From positions 13,085,835 to 13,149,834 of the forward strand of contig NC_003076.8 of the NCBI RefSeq assembly GCF_000001735.4: DNA of 64,000 bases. The letters run 5' to 3'. This document shows positions 1-11,093 of this stretch, piece by piece; position 1 is the stretch's first letter; each line of letters opens with the position of its first letter. The notes beneath the pieces were generated by a model. The model searched no databases. It had not been told where the DNA came from and saw nothing but the letters and a program-made list of their open reading frames with translations. The DNA comes from Arabidopsis thaliana. Taxonomy: Eukaryota; Streptophyta; Magnoliopsida; Brassicales; Brassicaceae. The position numbers and the translations under genes are program-made.

Positions 1-26
1 TACTTTTGAAGTTCATTTGTATAGGA

Positions 27-873
27 TTAGACATTGGGTGTTGATTGTTAATTATTAGGAATTAATTGTTAAAACATTATAAGATGTGTTGTGTGATGTT
101 ATGCGTTAGGTGTTAGCGTGATATACATGTTGATTTGTTTGACGTCTTTAAGACGTATTTTTAAATAAATATATAAAGATAAATAAAAGAGAATAATGAT
201 ATTAAAGAAAGGATAACATTGAGGATGTTGGACTGTAATGGAACCGACGGGTTCATTACAGGTCATTAATCGCTGACGTGCAATGAGAGGAAGGATCGAG
301 CTACGGGCCGTGGTCTTCCATGAATAGGCTTGAGGAGCCATAAATTAACGTACGTTAAAAACTAAGAAAAGAAAGTAAAAGATCTTGTGGTGAGCAAGAC
401 GAAAGCTTGTCTGTTATAGCTTACTACGAAAGTTTAAGCTATTTGCTTGTTGTTTGAGTCTATGCTTATGAAATGGAAATTGTGTATAAGTATAATCGTG
501 TTATTGTGATTCGGTGGACAGTTTTGACTGCCTTCACTGAGTAATTAATTACTCACCCCCTTTTCTTTTCCCTCAGGTGAGGAAGAGAATGTTGAGTAGC
601 TGCTCGTTTGGTGTTATTTCGGGAACTTTGGGTTTTATTTGATTTATCGATATTTCTTATATTTCTAAACACGGTTTCTTTATACATTTTTATCCAACGA
701 TTTTAATTTATTTATGCTATTATTTTGAGACAATTTATTTCTGATTCTTAATAAAAGAAAGTTTCCCGAAATTATGATATTTTATTTCAAGATTTGATTT
801 GAAGAAGTTGAATAAATGAATGGAAAAGATGAAAGTACGCCGTCTCAAGGTTGAGAGAGACGGGTATTATAAA
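27..873 (+). repeat. 5' LTR, 3' part only
   Basis: Matches 6823-7667 almost base for base. The match stops abruptly near base 27: the first 26 bases do not resemble the 3' LTR at the same place, so this LTR is truncated or joined to other DNA there. Antisense open frames in both LTR copies are not regarded as genes. Confidence 0.9.
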
Positions 874-885
874 TGGTATCAGAGC
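874..885 (+). other. Primer binding site (initiator tRNA-Met)
   Basis: TGGTATCAGAGC follows the LTR end directly. This is the standard plant retrotransposon site complementary to the 3' end of initiator tRNA-Met. Confidence 0.9.
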
Positions 886-1038
886 AGAGGTTAAAGTCAA
901 GCCGGTGTTGACCCGGAAGACTAACTATATCTGTATTTATTTTTATTAAAAAAAAAGGTTTTTCTAATAATATATATTTTTAGAAAGCGGTTTAAAAAAA
1001 AAAAAAAAAAAGTTTTCAGTATTGAAATGGGGAAGGGG

Positions 1039-1075
<37 letters not shown>

Positions 1076-1162
1076 AAATGAGCTAGACTTGATTTTAAAG
1101 TAGTTGTGTAAAGTTTCGGTTATTGTAAGGGTCCTAATGTTTAGTTTTGTGTAAAACAGAAA
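886..1162 (+). other. Untranslated leader with two poly-A tracts
   Basis: Between primer site and gag ATG the leader holds runs of 18 A (994-1011) and 30 A (1044-1073) separated by a G-rich stretch. No coding capacity is seen. Confidence 0.7.
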
Positions 1163-2335
1163 ATGCCGCCAAGAAGAGCAAGACGCCCCGCGAACGCTCG
1201 GATAAACCGAGTAGCGAAGGCACCAGTTGTTGGGCAAGACCAGCCACCTGTGGTAGCTCAACCAGCTCAGGCAGCTCAAGCAGATGAGGCAGCTCAGGCA
1301 GCTAATGCAGCTCATGCAGCAGAGATTGCAGCGAATCGTACCGAGATGCAGGAGCTCTGAAACATGATGCGTGAGATTTTGGATCGACCTGTGTATGCAC
1401 CGCCACCGCCACCAGCACCTGGAGTTGCTGCACCTCAGTACCATCAGCCACCGCCGCCGCCACCAGCACCTAGGGTTGAAGTACCTTAGTACCATCAGCC
1501 ACCAGCGCCGCTTGCACGGACCGAGTATTTTGGGACGATGAAGCTCATGAGTACCATGGGCACAGAGTATTTCAGTGGTGGGTTTGGTTAGGTTCGCGCT
1601 GATGATTGGAGGCAGATGTTGGAGAAGAATTTCAGGACAGCGAGGTGCCCAGAGGAATTTAAGAAGGATCTTGCAGTGCATTACCTAAGGGGAGAAGCAG
1701 ATCATTGGTGGAAAAATTTTAAGAGGGGCTTGCCTGCTGGATATGTGCCTACGTGGGAGGATTTCTTAAGGGAGTTCAATAATAAGTACTTTCCGCGGGA
1801 AGCTATGGAACAGTTTGATCATGAGTTCATGGAGCTTCGTCAGGGCACGAGGACCGTTCGTGAGTATGATGAGGAGTTCAGTCGTCTAAGGAGGTTCACT
1901 ATGAAGAATTTTGGAGAGCAGGATATGATTCAAAGATTCATGAGGGGACTCAGGGTTGATATTCGTACTCGTACCTCCATTCGAGGGTGCACTAGCCTCG
2001 TTGAGTTAGTTGAGGAGGCTGCTAGGTTAGAGATAGGACTTGTGGAGGAAGTTATGGATCTCAAGAAGGCTCAAGCAAAGGTAACAAAAGGAGCTGAATC
2101 TCAGAAGCGCACTTGGGATAATCGTGGTGCAGTATCAGTCCAAAATGGTCAGCATTGCGCCACATGTGGTAAGAGGCACAGCGGGCTTGTTAGAGTAAGA
2201 GTGGGAATTGCTTCAGTTGTGGACAAGCTGGTCATATATGGTCGAATTGTCCAGGAAAAGACAATAATTGCAGGAGGTGTTGGAAGCCAGGTCATTTTGC
2301 AAGGGATTGTAGAGTGAATTTGGCAGGGGGACAAC
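1163..2335 (+). pseudogene. gag of the Tekay-like element, broken
   Basis: The ATG at 1163 opens a basic N-terminus (MPPRRARR) followed by an Ala/Gln-rich and then Pro-rich region. The retrotransposon gag core follows in the same frame from about 1616 (HYLRGEADHWW, FLREFNNKYFP motifs). In-frame stops interrupt it at 1358 (TGA), at a TAG near 1486 and at a TAG near 1588. Two CCHC zinc knuckles (each C-x2-C-x4-H-x4-C) lie at about 2209-2250 and 2275-2316, but in a different frame from the core, so there is a frame change between about 2160 and 2206. Gag packages the RNA into virus-like particles. This copy cannot make a full protein. Confidence 0.85.
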
Positions 2336-2455
2336 CAGGAAATCAGAACAGAGGAATTATGCCACCACCGCCAAAGCGGCAAGCAGTGGGACCTCGAGTG
2401 TATGCCATAGCAGGCGAGGAGGATGTTGATGAGGATGGCGCCGACCCGATTGTTG

Positions 2456-2566
2456 GTAAGTCTTCTTAAAAATTTATTTAAGTGATTTTTCTTTCCATTT
2501 TTGGATGAGTATTGCTTGTGCTTGTTTTTGGTGTTCTTGTCTTTCTTAGTTTAAGAACCTGTGTAG
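2456..2566 (+). other. Probable spliceosomal intron between gag and protease
   Basis: A 111-nt segment with a good donor (TTG|GTAAGT), a T-rich body and acceptor (TGTGTAG|GATC). Unspliced, a TAA occurs at 2467. Removing it joins DPIV to GSVLVGG, the normal entry to a gypsy protease, in the same frame as RT. Confidence 0.6.
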
Positions 2567-2568
2567 GA

Positions 2569-5500
2569 TCGGTTCTTGTTGGAGGAGTCAAAGCCTACAC
2601 TATGTTTAATAGTGGAGCTACACACTGTTTTGTGAGTCCTGAGTTAGCCAGATGTTGGGATTCCACAATTGAGTAATCGGAAAAACGGAGAAAAGTTGAA
2701 ACCGCAGGACCAGGATTGGTGAAGTCGTCACGGACCTATCGGGATGTCCCTGTAGAGATTGAAGGTGTGGAGTTGTTTGGGAATTTCCTAGAGATGGAGT
2801 TGAAGCGTTATGAGATAATCCTCGGGATGGGTTGGTTGAAGAGACATAATGCTAATTTGGATTGCCCAAGGTTGCGGGTTAATTTTACTCGAGAAGAGGG
2901 TAATTTGATGTTTCAGGGAGTCGAAACTCGTAGCGGGCCGATCTTTTCGATGATTCAAGCAGATAATTTACAGTGGACTGGACCTGAAGCTTACTTGGCA
3001 ACAATCTCTATTGACGGAGGAGATACAGGAATGGAATTAAAGGATATTCTTGTAGCAGCAGAGTACTCAGATATTTTTGAACCGCTCCAAGGACCGCCAC
3101 CAGATAGAGGAGATGCTTTCATCATTGAGTTAGAGCCAGGGACTGCTCCAGTATCCAAGACACCTTACCGATTAGCTCCAACAGAAATGGCTGAACTGAA
3201 GAAGCAGTTAGAGGAGCTTACAGACAAAGGATTTGTGAGGCCAAGTAGTTCGCTGTGGGGAGCGCCTGTTCTTTTTGTGAAGAAGAAAGATGGAACTTTC
3301 AGGCTTTGTATTGATTACCGTGGCTTGAATAAGGTGACTATCAAGAACAAATATCCTTTACCGAGAATTGATGAATTGTTGGACCAACTTCAGGGAGCAT
3401 CTTGGTTTTCGAAGATAGATTTGGCATCAGGTTACCATCATATTGCTATCTCTGAGGCAGATGTGAGTAAAACAGCTTTCAGGACACGTTATGGGCATTA
3501 TGAGTTTGTTGTCATGCCGTTTGGATTGACGAATGCCCCTGCAGCTTTTATGAAGCTAATGAATAACATATTCCGGGAGTTTTTGGACAAGTTTGTTATT
3601 GTGTTTATCGATGACATCTTGATATACTCTAGGAGTAAGGAGGAGCATGTTGAGCATCTAAGGATTGTGTTACAACGGTTGCGAGACCACCAGCTTTTTG
3701 CAAAATTATCAAAGTGCAGTTTTTGGCAGAAAAAGATTGGATTTTTGGGTCATGTCATTTCAGAGGAAGGTGTAGCTGTGGATCCAGAGAAGATCACGAC
3801 TATCACTCATTGGCCTAGACCCAAGAACGCTACAGAGATTCGTAGTTTTCTTGGACTTGCTGGTTATTATCGGAAATTTGTGGAAGGATTTGCCAGCATT
3901 GCCAAACCACTAACACAGTTGACATGTAAGGATGCCAAGTTTGAGTGGACAGAAGCATGTGAAGAAAGTTTTGGAAAGTTAAAGGAGCATTTAACTCAGA
4001 CACCTATACTAGTATTACCGAAGGCTGGGGTACCTTATGCGGTTTATACGGATGCATCGGGAACTGGGTTAGGATGTGTATTTGCATATGCATCATGGCA
4101 GTTGAGAAAACACGAGATTAATTACCCTACTCATGAATTGGAGTTAGCTGCAGTGGTTTTTGCTCTTAAGGTTTGGAGAGCCTACTTGTATGGGGAGAAG
4201 GTACAAGTATTTACTGATCATAAGAGTCTGAAGTATATCTTCACCCAAGCAGATTTGAATCTGAGACAGAGGAGATGGACGGAGTTTCTTGCAGACTATG
4301 ATTTGGATATTGCTTACCATCCAGGAAAAGCAAATCTGGTGGCAGATGCACTAAGTAGAAGGAGACATGATGTGCATGCAACCAAAGAGGTTGAAGAGCT
4401 TGTTTCAGCTTTGACAAGTCTCAATATCTGTGAAGCTTTAGTGGATGATGAAGTAGTTGGCTTGAAAGCGGTAAACCAAGCTGACTTACTATGAAGAATT
4501 CGTGAGGCACAGAAAGAAGATGTGGTATTAAAGAAATCAGTGGAGAGTGAAGTTGAAGGTTATCACATTACCAAGAATGGGACATTTGTTTTTAAAGGCC
4601 GAGTATGCGTCCCAGATGATAAAGATTTGAAGGAAGAGATCTTGAGACAGGCGCATCAGTCACGTTTTGCTATTCATCCAGGGTCTACCAAAATGTACAG
4701 AGACTTGAAGAGGTACTATCATTGGGTTAAGATGAAACGAGAGGTTGCTGACTGGGTAGCAAAGTGCACGACTTGTCAGTTGGTGAAAGCAGAACACAAG
4801 TCTCCAAGTGGACTTTTACAAGGTCTACCATTGCCAGAATGGAAATGGGATATGGTGACTATGGATTTTGTTACTGGACTTCCGAGAACAGCAAGTAAGC
4901 AGGATGCAATTTGGGTAATTGTAGATCGACTTACTAAGTCAGCTCATTTTCTAGCAGTCAATAAAAAAGACACAGCTGACCGCTTAGCTCAAAAGTATAT
5001 GGATGAGATAGTGAGACGTCATGGAGTTCCGGTAAGCATTGTTTCTGATAGAGATTCGAAGTTCACATCGTTGTTTTGGAAAGCATTTCAGAAAGCTTTG
5101 GGAACCAAGGTGCACTTGAGTAAAGCATATCACCCTCAGACAGATGGTCAATTTGAGCGGACGATTCAGACTTTGGAGGACATGCTTAGAGCTTGTATGC
5201 TGGATTGGGGAGGACGTTGGGAAAAATATCTACCTTTGGTAGAATTTGCTTATAACAACAGTTATCATTCAAGCATAGGCATGCCGCCATTTGAGGCTCT
5301 TTATGGAAGACCTTGTCGCACACCACTTTGTTGGACAGAAGTGGGGGAGCGCCAAGACATTAAGCCTGAAATAATTCAAGAGTCAACTGAGCAAGTAGAG
5401 CTGCTTAAAAACAGGCTAAGAGAAGCTCATGACCGCCAAAAGAGTTATGCAGATAAAAGAAGGAAAGGGCTTGAGTTTAAAGTTGGTGACTTGGTGTATC

Positions 5501-5962
5501 TTAAAATGAGATTGTTCAAAGGACTGAATCGTTGGGCTAAGAGAGGAAAACTTAAGTCGAGATACATGGGTCCTTACCCTATCATAGAGAGAGTTGGAGC
5601 TGTAGCTTACCGTTTGGACCTACCAGCAGATTTGGCAGCATTTCATGATGTATTTCACATATCGGTGCTTAGAAAAGTTGTCACAGAACCAAAGCTTATC
5701 ATTTCACGGCCACCAGAGGATCTTGAGTTAGACTTATCGGTAAAAGGAAAACCGGTATCAATTGTGAGTCATAGAGAAAATGGTTCACGGGGGAAGAAAG
5801 TTAAGTCGATTCAAGTTTGCTGGGAAAGGGATGGAATTCAAGAGTTGTCATGGGAATCAGAAAGAATGATGCGGGAAGACTACCCAGAACTTTTTAAGGA
5901 CGAAGAGGAGGATCATGGTGATGGATCGAATTCGAGGACGAATTCCATTGTAGTGGGGGAGA
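2569..5962 (+). pseudogene. pol: protease, RT, RNase H, integrase, chromodomain
   Basis: One continuous frame apart from stops at 2674 (TAA) and 4492 (TGA). The protease is at 2569-2700 with active-site motif FNSGATH, where the family has D-S-G, so the catalytic aspartate is lost. RT spans about 3130-3900, with conserved CIDYRGLNK and catalytic FIDDILIYS. RNase H spans about 4030-4380 ([24 protein letters not shown]) and lacks a few residues after GLGCV. Integrase begins about 4620 with an HHCC zinc-binding segment, then the DDE core (MDFVTGLP, SDRDSKF, E within DGQFERTIQ), a GPY/F-type segment (MGPYPII) and a chromodomain-like tail near 5740-5890. The frame runs through the polypurine tract into the 3' LTR and stops at 6178. 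Stops and protease loss mean it is inactive, though RT and integrase residues look intact. Confidence 0.92.
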
Positions 5963-5963
5963 A
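5954..5963 (+). other. Polypurine tract
   Basis: TGGGGGAGAA lies immediately 5' of the TGTAACACCCC that opens the 3' LTR, where plus-strand DNA synthesis would be primed. Confidence 0.85.
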
Positions 5964-5964
5964 T

Positions 5965-7667
5965 TGTAACACCCCTATTTTACAATTAGACCATGAGGCC
6001 CAAGTCCAACCCGCTAATGATTTGAACCCAAGTGAAAACCTAATGATCCCACGTGATTATAAAAGGAGAACGCAAACTCCAAATCAAGTCATAAAAACCC
6101 TAAGCCGGCAACCTCGCACCACTCAGACCACCGGAGATCGTTGTTGTGTTGAGCCGGAGTCACCGCGTGAATCATCCTAACCGGAGAGGTAACGCACGAG
6201 AATCGATTCTGGTTTTGATCTCTTAGTTTCTTTAGGATTGTTTTTCTTTAGGATTGTTGAACCAATCTAACTAGTGAATGGAACCATCGTAGATTTGTGC
6301 CACTCCGCCGTTCCAACCGCCAAGCAAACCGTAAGGGAGACTCGTCGAGAAAAGCCACCGACAAAGGTAATCGGGAATCTTCTCGTGTTGTTATGTGATT
6401 GTGTTATTTGATTATTAAACCATGATCTAAATTAAACCAGTTAAAACCAATGAATCGTTTGTTTAGTTAGAAGTTACGTGAAATTGTGTCGTGAGGAAGA
6501 AGAAGTTGACTTCATTCATTGGTTTAGTTGTTAGAGTACCGGTTAATTGCCAAACCGGAAGCTATCATTCACGTGAATGCATGGATCCAATTATGGACGT
6601 AGTGTTACGTGTAGTGAATGAATCAATATTTAATTACTAGATTTGGTTGAATTATTTTATTAAATTAAGTCTAGTTAATTTATTGAAGGATATATAGTTT
6701 GGGTTGATTATGAAATTAATTATAGATTATTAATGAAAAATAATCTTTGATCGATTATTTAAACCGTCGCAGATTGAGATCGTTATTGGACCTTTTCTTG
6801 TTGCTGTTATTTCGAAACCGTGTTAGACATTGGGTGTTGATTGTTAATTATTATGAATTAATTGTTAAAACATTATAAGATGTGTTGTGTGATGTTATGC
6901 GTTAGGTGTTAGCGTGATATACATGTTGATTTGCTTGACGTCTTTAAGACGTATTTTTAAATAAATATATAAAGATAAATAAAAGAGAATAATGATATTA
7001 AAGAAAGGATAAGATTGAGGATCTTGGACTGTAATGGAACCGACGGGTTCATTACAGGTCATTAATCGCTGACGAGCAATGAGAGGAAGGATCGAGCTAC
7101 GGGCCGTGGTCTTCCATAAATAGGCTTGAGGAGCCATAACTTAACGTACGTTAAAAACTAAGAAAAGAAAGTAAAAGATCTTGCGGTGAGCAAGACGAAA
7201 GCTTGTCTGTTATAGCTTACTACGAAAGTTTAAGCTATTTGCTTGTTGTTTGAGTCTATGCTTATGAAATGGAAATTGTGTGAAAGTATAATCGTGTTAT
7301 TGTGATTCGGTGGACAGTTTTGACTGCCTTCACTGAGTAATTAATTACTCACCCCCTTTTCTTTTCCTTCAGGTGAGGAAGAGAATGTTGAGTAGCTGCT
7401 CGCTTGGTGTTATTTCGGGACTTTGGGTTTTATTTGATTTATCGATATTTCTTATATTTCTAAACACGGTTTCTTTATACATTTTTATCCAACGATTTTA
7501 ATTTATTTATGCTATTATTTTGAGACAATTTATTTCTGATTTTTAATAAAAGAAAGTTTCCCGAAATTATGATATTTTATTTCAAGATCTGATTTGAAGA
7601 AGTTGATTAAATGAATGGAAAAGATGAAAGTACGTCGTCTCAAGGTTGAGAGAGACGGGTATTATAA
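5965..7667 (+). repeat. 3' LTR (about 1.7 kb)
   Basis: Starts TGTAACACCCC after the polypurine tract and ends near ATTATAA, the last bases shared with the 5' LTR before its primer site. The 3' half is duplicated at 27-873; the first roughly 860 bp have no partner in the window. Confidence 0.9.
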
Positions 7668-7963
7668 TACTATCTTTCAAGATTCTTTTGAAATCGTTGC
7701 CTTGCGATTTCTTATAGTTTCTCATTATGATTTGTATTGTCTATCTATCTCTTTTTTAACCATCGTTTGGTGGTCTTTTGGGTATTCGTTTAATTACCCT
7801 TATGTTGGTTTTTTTCCATTTTTTTGGATGTAATCCCTCCTCTGATAGAGTTTGAGGCGTAACTCTAATGAAGTTATCAGTTGGTCCGAAAAAAAGTTCT
7901 TGAGCTGAAATAATTTTAGAGTGGATAACCTATTAGAAAGTGATTGTTTGTATCGTGTGAATG

Positions 7964-8023
<60 letters not shown>

Positions 8024-8234
8024 AATGATGATTTGTAAGGTCGATTAATAAATATATAAAACCTTAAGATATAATGAACCGGCCGTAAAACAATGATGTG
8101 CCCATAAACCGAAAAGAACATGGGATTCATAAATAGTGACAGTCAGAACATTACAAACTTATGAACATATAATATAGCGAGAATTTGATGATAAGAAACA
8201 GCACACATAAATTATTTTACGGATAACTTAAATT
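7668..8234. other. Intergenic; holds a (TA)n microsatellite
   Basis: No gene seen. A pure AT dinucleotide tract of about 56 bp covers 7966-8021. The stretch 7668-7915 has a TG-rich, T-tract-rich look recalling a LINE 3' end, but nothing decisive. Confidence 0.6.
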
Positions 8235-8510
8235 TCAGTTATTACATAGTAAACCAAAAAATCCCTCGCACAAGTCTTGAGGAGGCATGGAGTAGAATTT
8301 CACATGAGCAAATTTGTTCTGGTTGCAGAGTTTTTTGCAAGCATTCTCACATAAAGGAAGAGTTGCCTTTTTAAACACTTTTATGCACTGATTTGGGACA
8401 CAATGTTTAACACATATTTCTATCGTACTCGCAAATGTTGAAACCATCATCGTAAATAAAGCTACAATGATCAAAACACTGTATATCTTTTTTATTGTTT
8501 GAGTCGCCAT
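8235..8510 (-). CDS. Small secreted cysteine-rich peptide, plant thionin-like family
   Basis: Single-exon 91-residue protein. Residues 1-28 are a hydrophobic signal peptide (VLIIVALFTMMVSTFAS). The mature part has eight cysteines in the order C-x3-C-x4-C ... C-x3-C-x3-C ... C ... C near the end, the pattern of the Arabidopsis proteins annotated as plant thionin family; several of those lie near PAP26 in A. thaliana as I recall. Such peptides are exported and thought to act in defence or reproductive signalling; no function is shown here. The ORF is intact and has a TATA box 54 bp upstream, so it is probably a real gene. A defensin-like assignment is the main alternative. Confidence 0.7.
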   Translation of the reverse strand: MATQTIKKIYSVLIIVALFTMMVSTFASTIEICVKHCVPNQCIKVFKKATLPLCENACKKLCNQNKFAHVKFYSMPPQDLCEGFFGLLCNN

Positions 8511-8563
8511 TATTTGAAGAGATGAATTTATGAGTGTTTAAGCTTATTAAAATCTTGTTTGTG

Positions 8564-8571
8564 TTATATAG
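8564..8571 (-). promoter_or_regulatory. TATA box of the cysteine-rich peptide gene
   Basis: CTATATAA on the minus strand, 54 bp upstream of the ATG at 8510. This leaves room for a leader of about 20-25 nt after a normal TATA-to-start distance. Confidence 0.55.
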
Positions 8572-8769
8572 CAAAAAAATAATTAGCAGGATGATTAATG
8601 TTGAGTTGGCTTTTAAAACTATTTTTACTTTCTATAGCAAAACTATTTTTATCCTTTTAAAATTATTTATTTTGGAAGTTTATTTGTTTTTTTTCTTATT
8701 GTAACCAAACGGTTTTTTGGTGCATTTGTTTACTAATAAGTTAGTTTTTTTTATGTATTGGCTGTCCTA
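8572..8769. other. Intergenic, T-rich
   Basis: Upstream of the peptide gene. AT-rich, with no recognisable element beyond its promoter. Confidence 0.5.
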
Positions 8770-9130
8770 ACAATCTATCCTTTCAAATTCTTGTTGTCAA
8801 GAAACCTACCTAATTTGGTGTAAAGTTGTAGATGATCATTTCTTTACCGTAAATACATGCTGCATCTGAGTACCCCAAAATGCACAAAACGTACTTCAAC
8901 CATCCTTTATATGAAACAAGAACTAAAGAAATTTTATGAATATTTTAATGATGGTTGGAACTGCTAGAAATAATAAGATCATCAATATATACAAGAAAAT
9001 GAAGTCAGAGATTACCATCAGTAGATTTAAAGGAGTATTCAGATAGAGATTGTAGAAAGCTTCACCATCCAACAACGAGGAGTTTGTCGAAGACTAAAAA
9101 GTGATTTATGGAGATGGCTAACTTCAGAAC
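8770..9130 (-). pseudogene. Ty1/copia reverse transcriptase relic
   Basis: The minus strand near 9010-8965 translates to LVYIDDLIIS, the copia RT catalytic box. It is preceded by a segment like copia QSLADYSLF and followed further along by GYSDA, the start of copia RNase H. Stops and deletions remove most of the rest, and no LTRs are visible. It is a very old fragment. Confidence 0.6.
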
Positions 9131-9319
9131 TTGTCATTGATACGAAAACCCCGAGAAAATACAAATATTTTAGCTTCTCGAACCGTACACAAATTATTTG
9201 ATTGCTTTTATTTACTGTTTAGACTATCAACTTAAAAAAAAAACTATGGAGAGAGGAGAAAATTAAACAAATGAGAAGAGCTCTGTTGTTCTCCGTCAAC
9301 CATATACATATACCCTATA

Positions 9320-9420
9320 CCATATACACATAACCCCTAAACCCTAAGTCCTAAACTTTAAACATTTTTATTGTTGCCCATAAATATTAAACATAATCCC
9401 CTAAATATAAACAAATTGAG
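9320..9420. repeat. Degenerate telomere-like repeats (left block)
   Basis: Several CCCTAAA-like units (CCCCTAAACCCTAAG and decayed forms). They resume at 9957 beyond the hAT-like insertion. Confidence 0.55.
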
Positions 9421-9463
9421 ATAGAAAATTCACATGACCCAATCCATATGGATAACAATGGAA

Positions 9464-9952
9464 ATAGAGGTGTCAAGCGAGCCAAAGACCCGCGGACTCG
9501 GCCAAAATAGTACCATGACGGGGCAGGCTTGGACATCATTTCTTAGGCCCAAAAAATAGCGGGCCTCGCGGACAAGCCCAAGCGGATTGCGGGTTTTAGC
9601 GGGTTTTGTCTGCGGATTTGCGGGCCGGCCCGCGGACTACAAATATTTAATAAATATATATATAATATAAATAAATAAACACTTTTCTATAATTCTTAAA
9701 ATAAAAATGTGAAATATGTGATAGTGTGATGAAATTTAATGTATAAAACTATAAGATTTACAAAACTAATACTAATAAATATTTTTTTAAAATTAAAAAG
9801 TTGTTAATTTAATTTTTAAAGAATAATTTTTTTAATTTTAATTATTTTTAAAAATAAAATTTAGGCCCGCGAGGCCCGAGGTCTTAGTGGGCCTGCCTGT
9901 CGCGGTCTTACAAAAATGAATATCCATCGTGGGCCGGTCCGTTTGACACATG
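9464..9952. mobile_element. Non-autonomous hAT-like MITE
   Basis: Ends are inverted: AGAGGTGTCAAGCG at the left against TGTGTCAAACGG read from the right. Both subterminal regions are rich in GCGGGCC/GGCCCGC, including the palindrome GCGGGCCGGCCCGC near 9620, around an AT-rich centre. This is typical of Brassicaceae hAT miniature elements. No transposase is encoded, and a clear 8-bp target duplication is not visible, so the exact ends are uncertain. Confidence 0.55.
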
Positions 9953-9956
9953 TAAC

Positions 9957-10165
9957 CATAAACCCTAAATCATTGTAGACAACCATGATTATTCAACCCA
10001 AAACCCAAAATCATCTAAATTAAACGCTAAATCTTAGACAATAAAGCCTAAATCCTAAAATGTAAACCCTAGATACTAAACCCTAGATACTAAACCCTAA
10101 ACCCTTGACATAAACCCTAGCCCTTGACTTTAAAGCCTAAACCCTAAATCCTAAGTTTTATATGT
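9957..10165. repeat. Degenerate telomere-like repeats (right block)
   Basis: At least ten decayed CCCTAAA units, for example CTAAACCCTAAACCC near 10080-10110. The plant telomere repeat is CCCTAAA, so this is an interstitial telomere-like tract. Confidence 0.6.
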
Positions 10166-10418
10166 ACATAATCAATAACCATCACTTTTGGTCCATGATA
10201 ATAGAAAGCATGCTTCTAAATCTGAAAACGTAAAATATTATTGAGATCGATGTGGTCATACACTCGTATTTATGTTTTGTTAATATGTAATTGTGGATAA
10301 ATAAATATAAACATTTCCGTAAATAACTTTTTGTGGATATGACCAATAGAACTTGTTTCATCTATCAACATCTTTTACATAACATAACACTTGTTTTATG
10401 GATAATATTATCAAACCA

Positions 10419-10541
10419 CAATCATTTTGAATTATCGACCGTCAACACACATCCACCAAACTCTAACCATGTGGTTATTTCAATCATTTCGAATTATCGA
10501 CCATCCATGTACATCCACCAAACTCTGACCACGTGGTTTGC
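10419..10541. repeat. Two tandem copies of a 62-bp unit
   Basis: Copies start at 10419 and 10481, each beginning CAATCATTT and sharing GAATTATCGACC and ACATCCACCAAACTCT. A shorter repeat (TAGTAATTTGCATACA) follows at about 10547 and 10576. No gene seen. Confidence 0.75.
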
Positions 10542-10599
10542 ATAATAGTAATTTGCATACAAATGAGAAGGGCAAATAGTAATTTGCATACAGAACATC

Positions 10600-11093
10600 C
10601 TTTTCTTGAAACCCTAGCCGCCAGTGTGCTTATGATTTTTTTGTATATCTTCCATTTTCATTATTTGCTCATGTGTTTTAATGAAAATTGCACAAAACTA
10701 ACTTTAAGATACAAATTTATAGTAAGAATATATGTTTGGGTTATTTAATTCAACTCTCTCTCTCTTTGAGGAATTTCAAGAAACACTTGGTGGACGAATC
10801 TAAAATTTGTAAAAAGACAAAAAAAATTGACTAAGACAATGATATATACAGTAAGAGAAGAAGAAACCCATAAAAAAGTTGAAAATTTTAACCTTATGAG
10901 ATTGATTAAAGAAGGAGAAACTGAATCGGAATCTAGAAAATCTCCAACTTTTAAGATCTAAGAAGAGAAAGAAAAAAAAAACTTAGATCTAGTTTTTGGT
11001 GTTTTTGATGAGAGAGAAGAGAGAAAAAGTATGGAACGATTATCTTTTTTCCTAAAAGAAATATTGCAACTGTTTTGTATTTAATTTTATAAA
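10600..11093. other. Intergenic, AT-rich
   Basis: No open frame or element recognised up to the Mutator-type element. Confidence 0.4.

Larger units (their letters stand above)
27..7667 (+). mobile_element. Ty3/gypsy chromovirus (Tekay-like), degenerate
   Basis: LTR retrotransposon seen almost whole: partial 5' LTR, tRNA-Met type primer binding site, gag, protease, RT, RNase H, integrase with a C-terminal chromodomain-like segment, polypurine tract and full 3' LTR. Domain order PR-RT-RH-IN makes it Ty3/gypsy. The LTR start TGTAACACCCC and the chromodomain tail suggest a Tekay/Del chromovirus. I count by eye about 16 differences over the roughly 840 bp shared by the two LTRs, so the insertion is fairly recent. 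It is nevertheless defective through several in-frame stops, a gag frame change and a lost protease aspartate. Target duplication cannot be checked because the 5' end is missing. Confidence 0.9.

Noticed and set aside
99..341. Antisense ORF in the 5' LTR, repeated at 6895-7137
   Set aside because: It exists only because the LTR is duplicated; no motif and no start context.
7668..7915. LINE 3' end
   Set aside because: Only a compositional resemblance; no poly-A tail, target duplication or RT motif visible.
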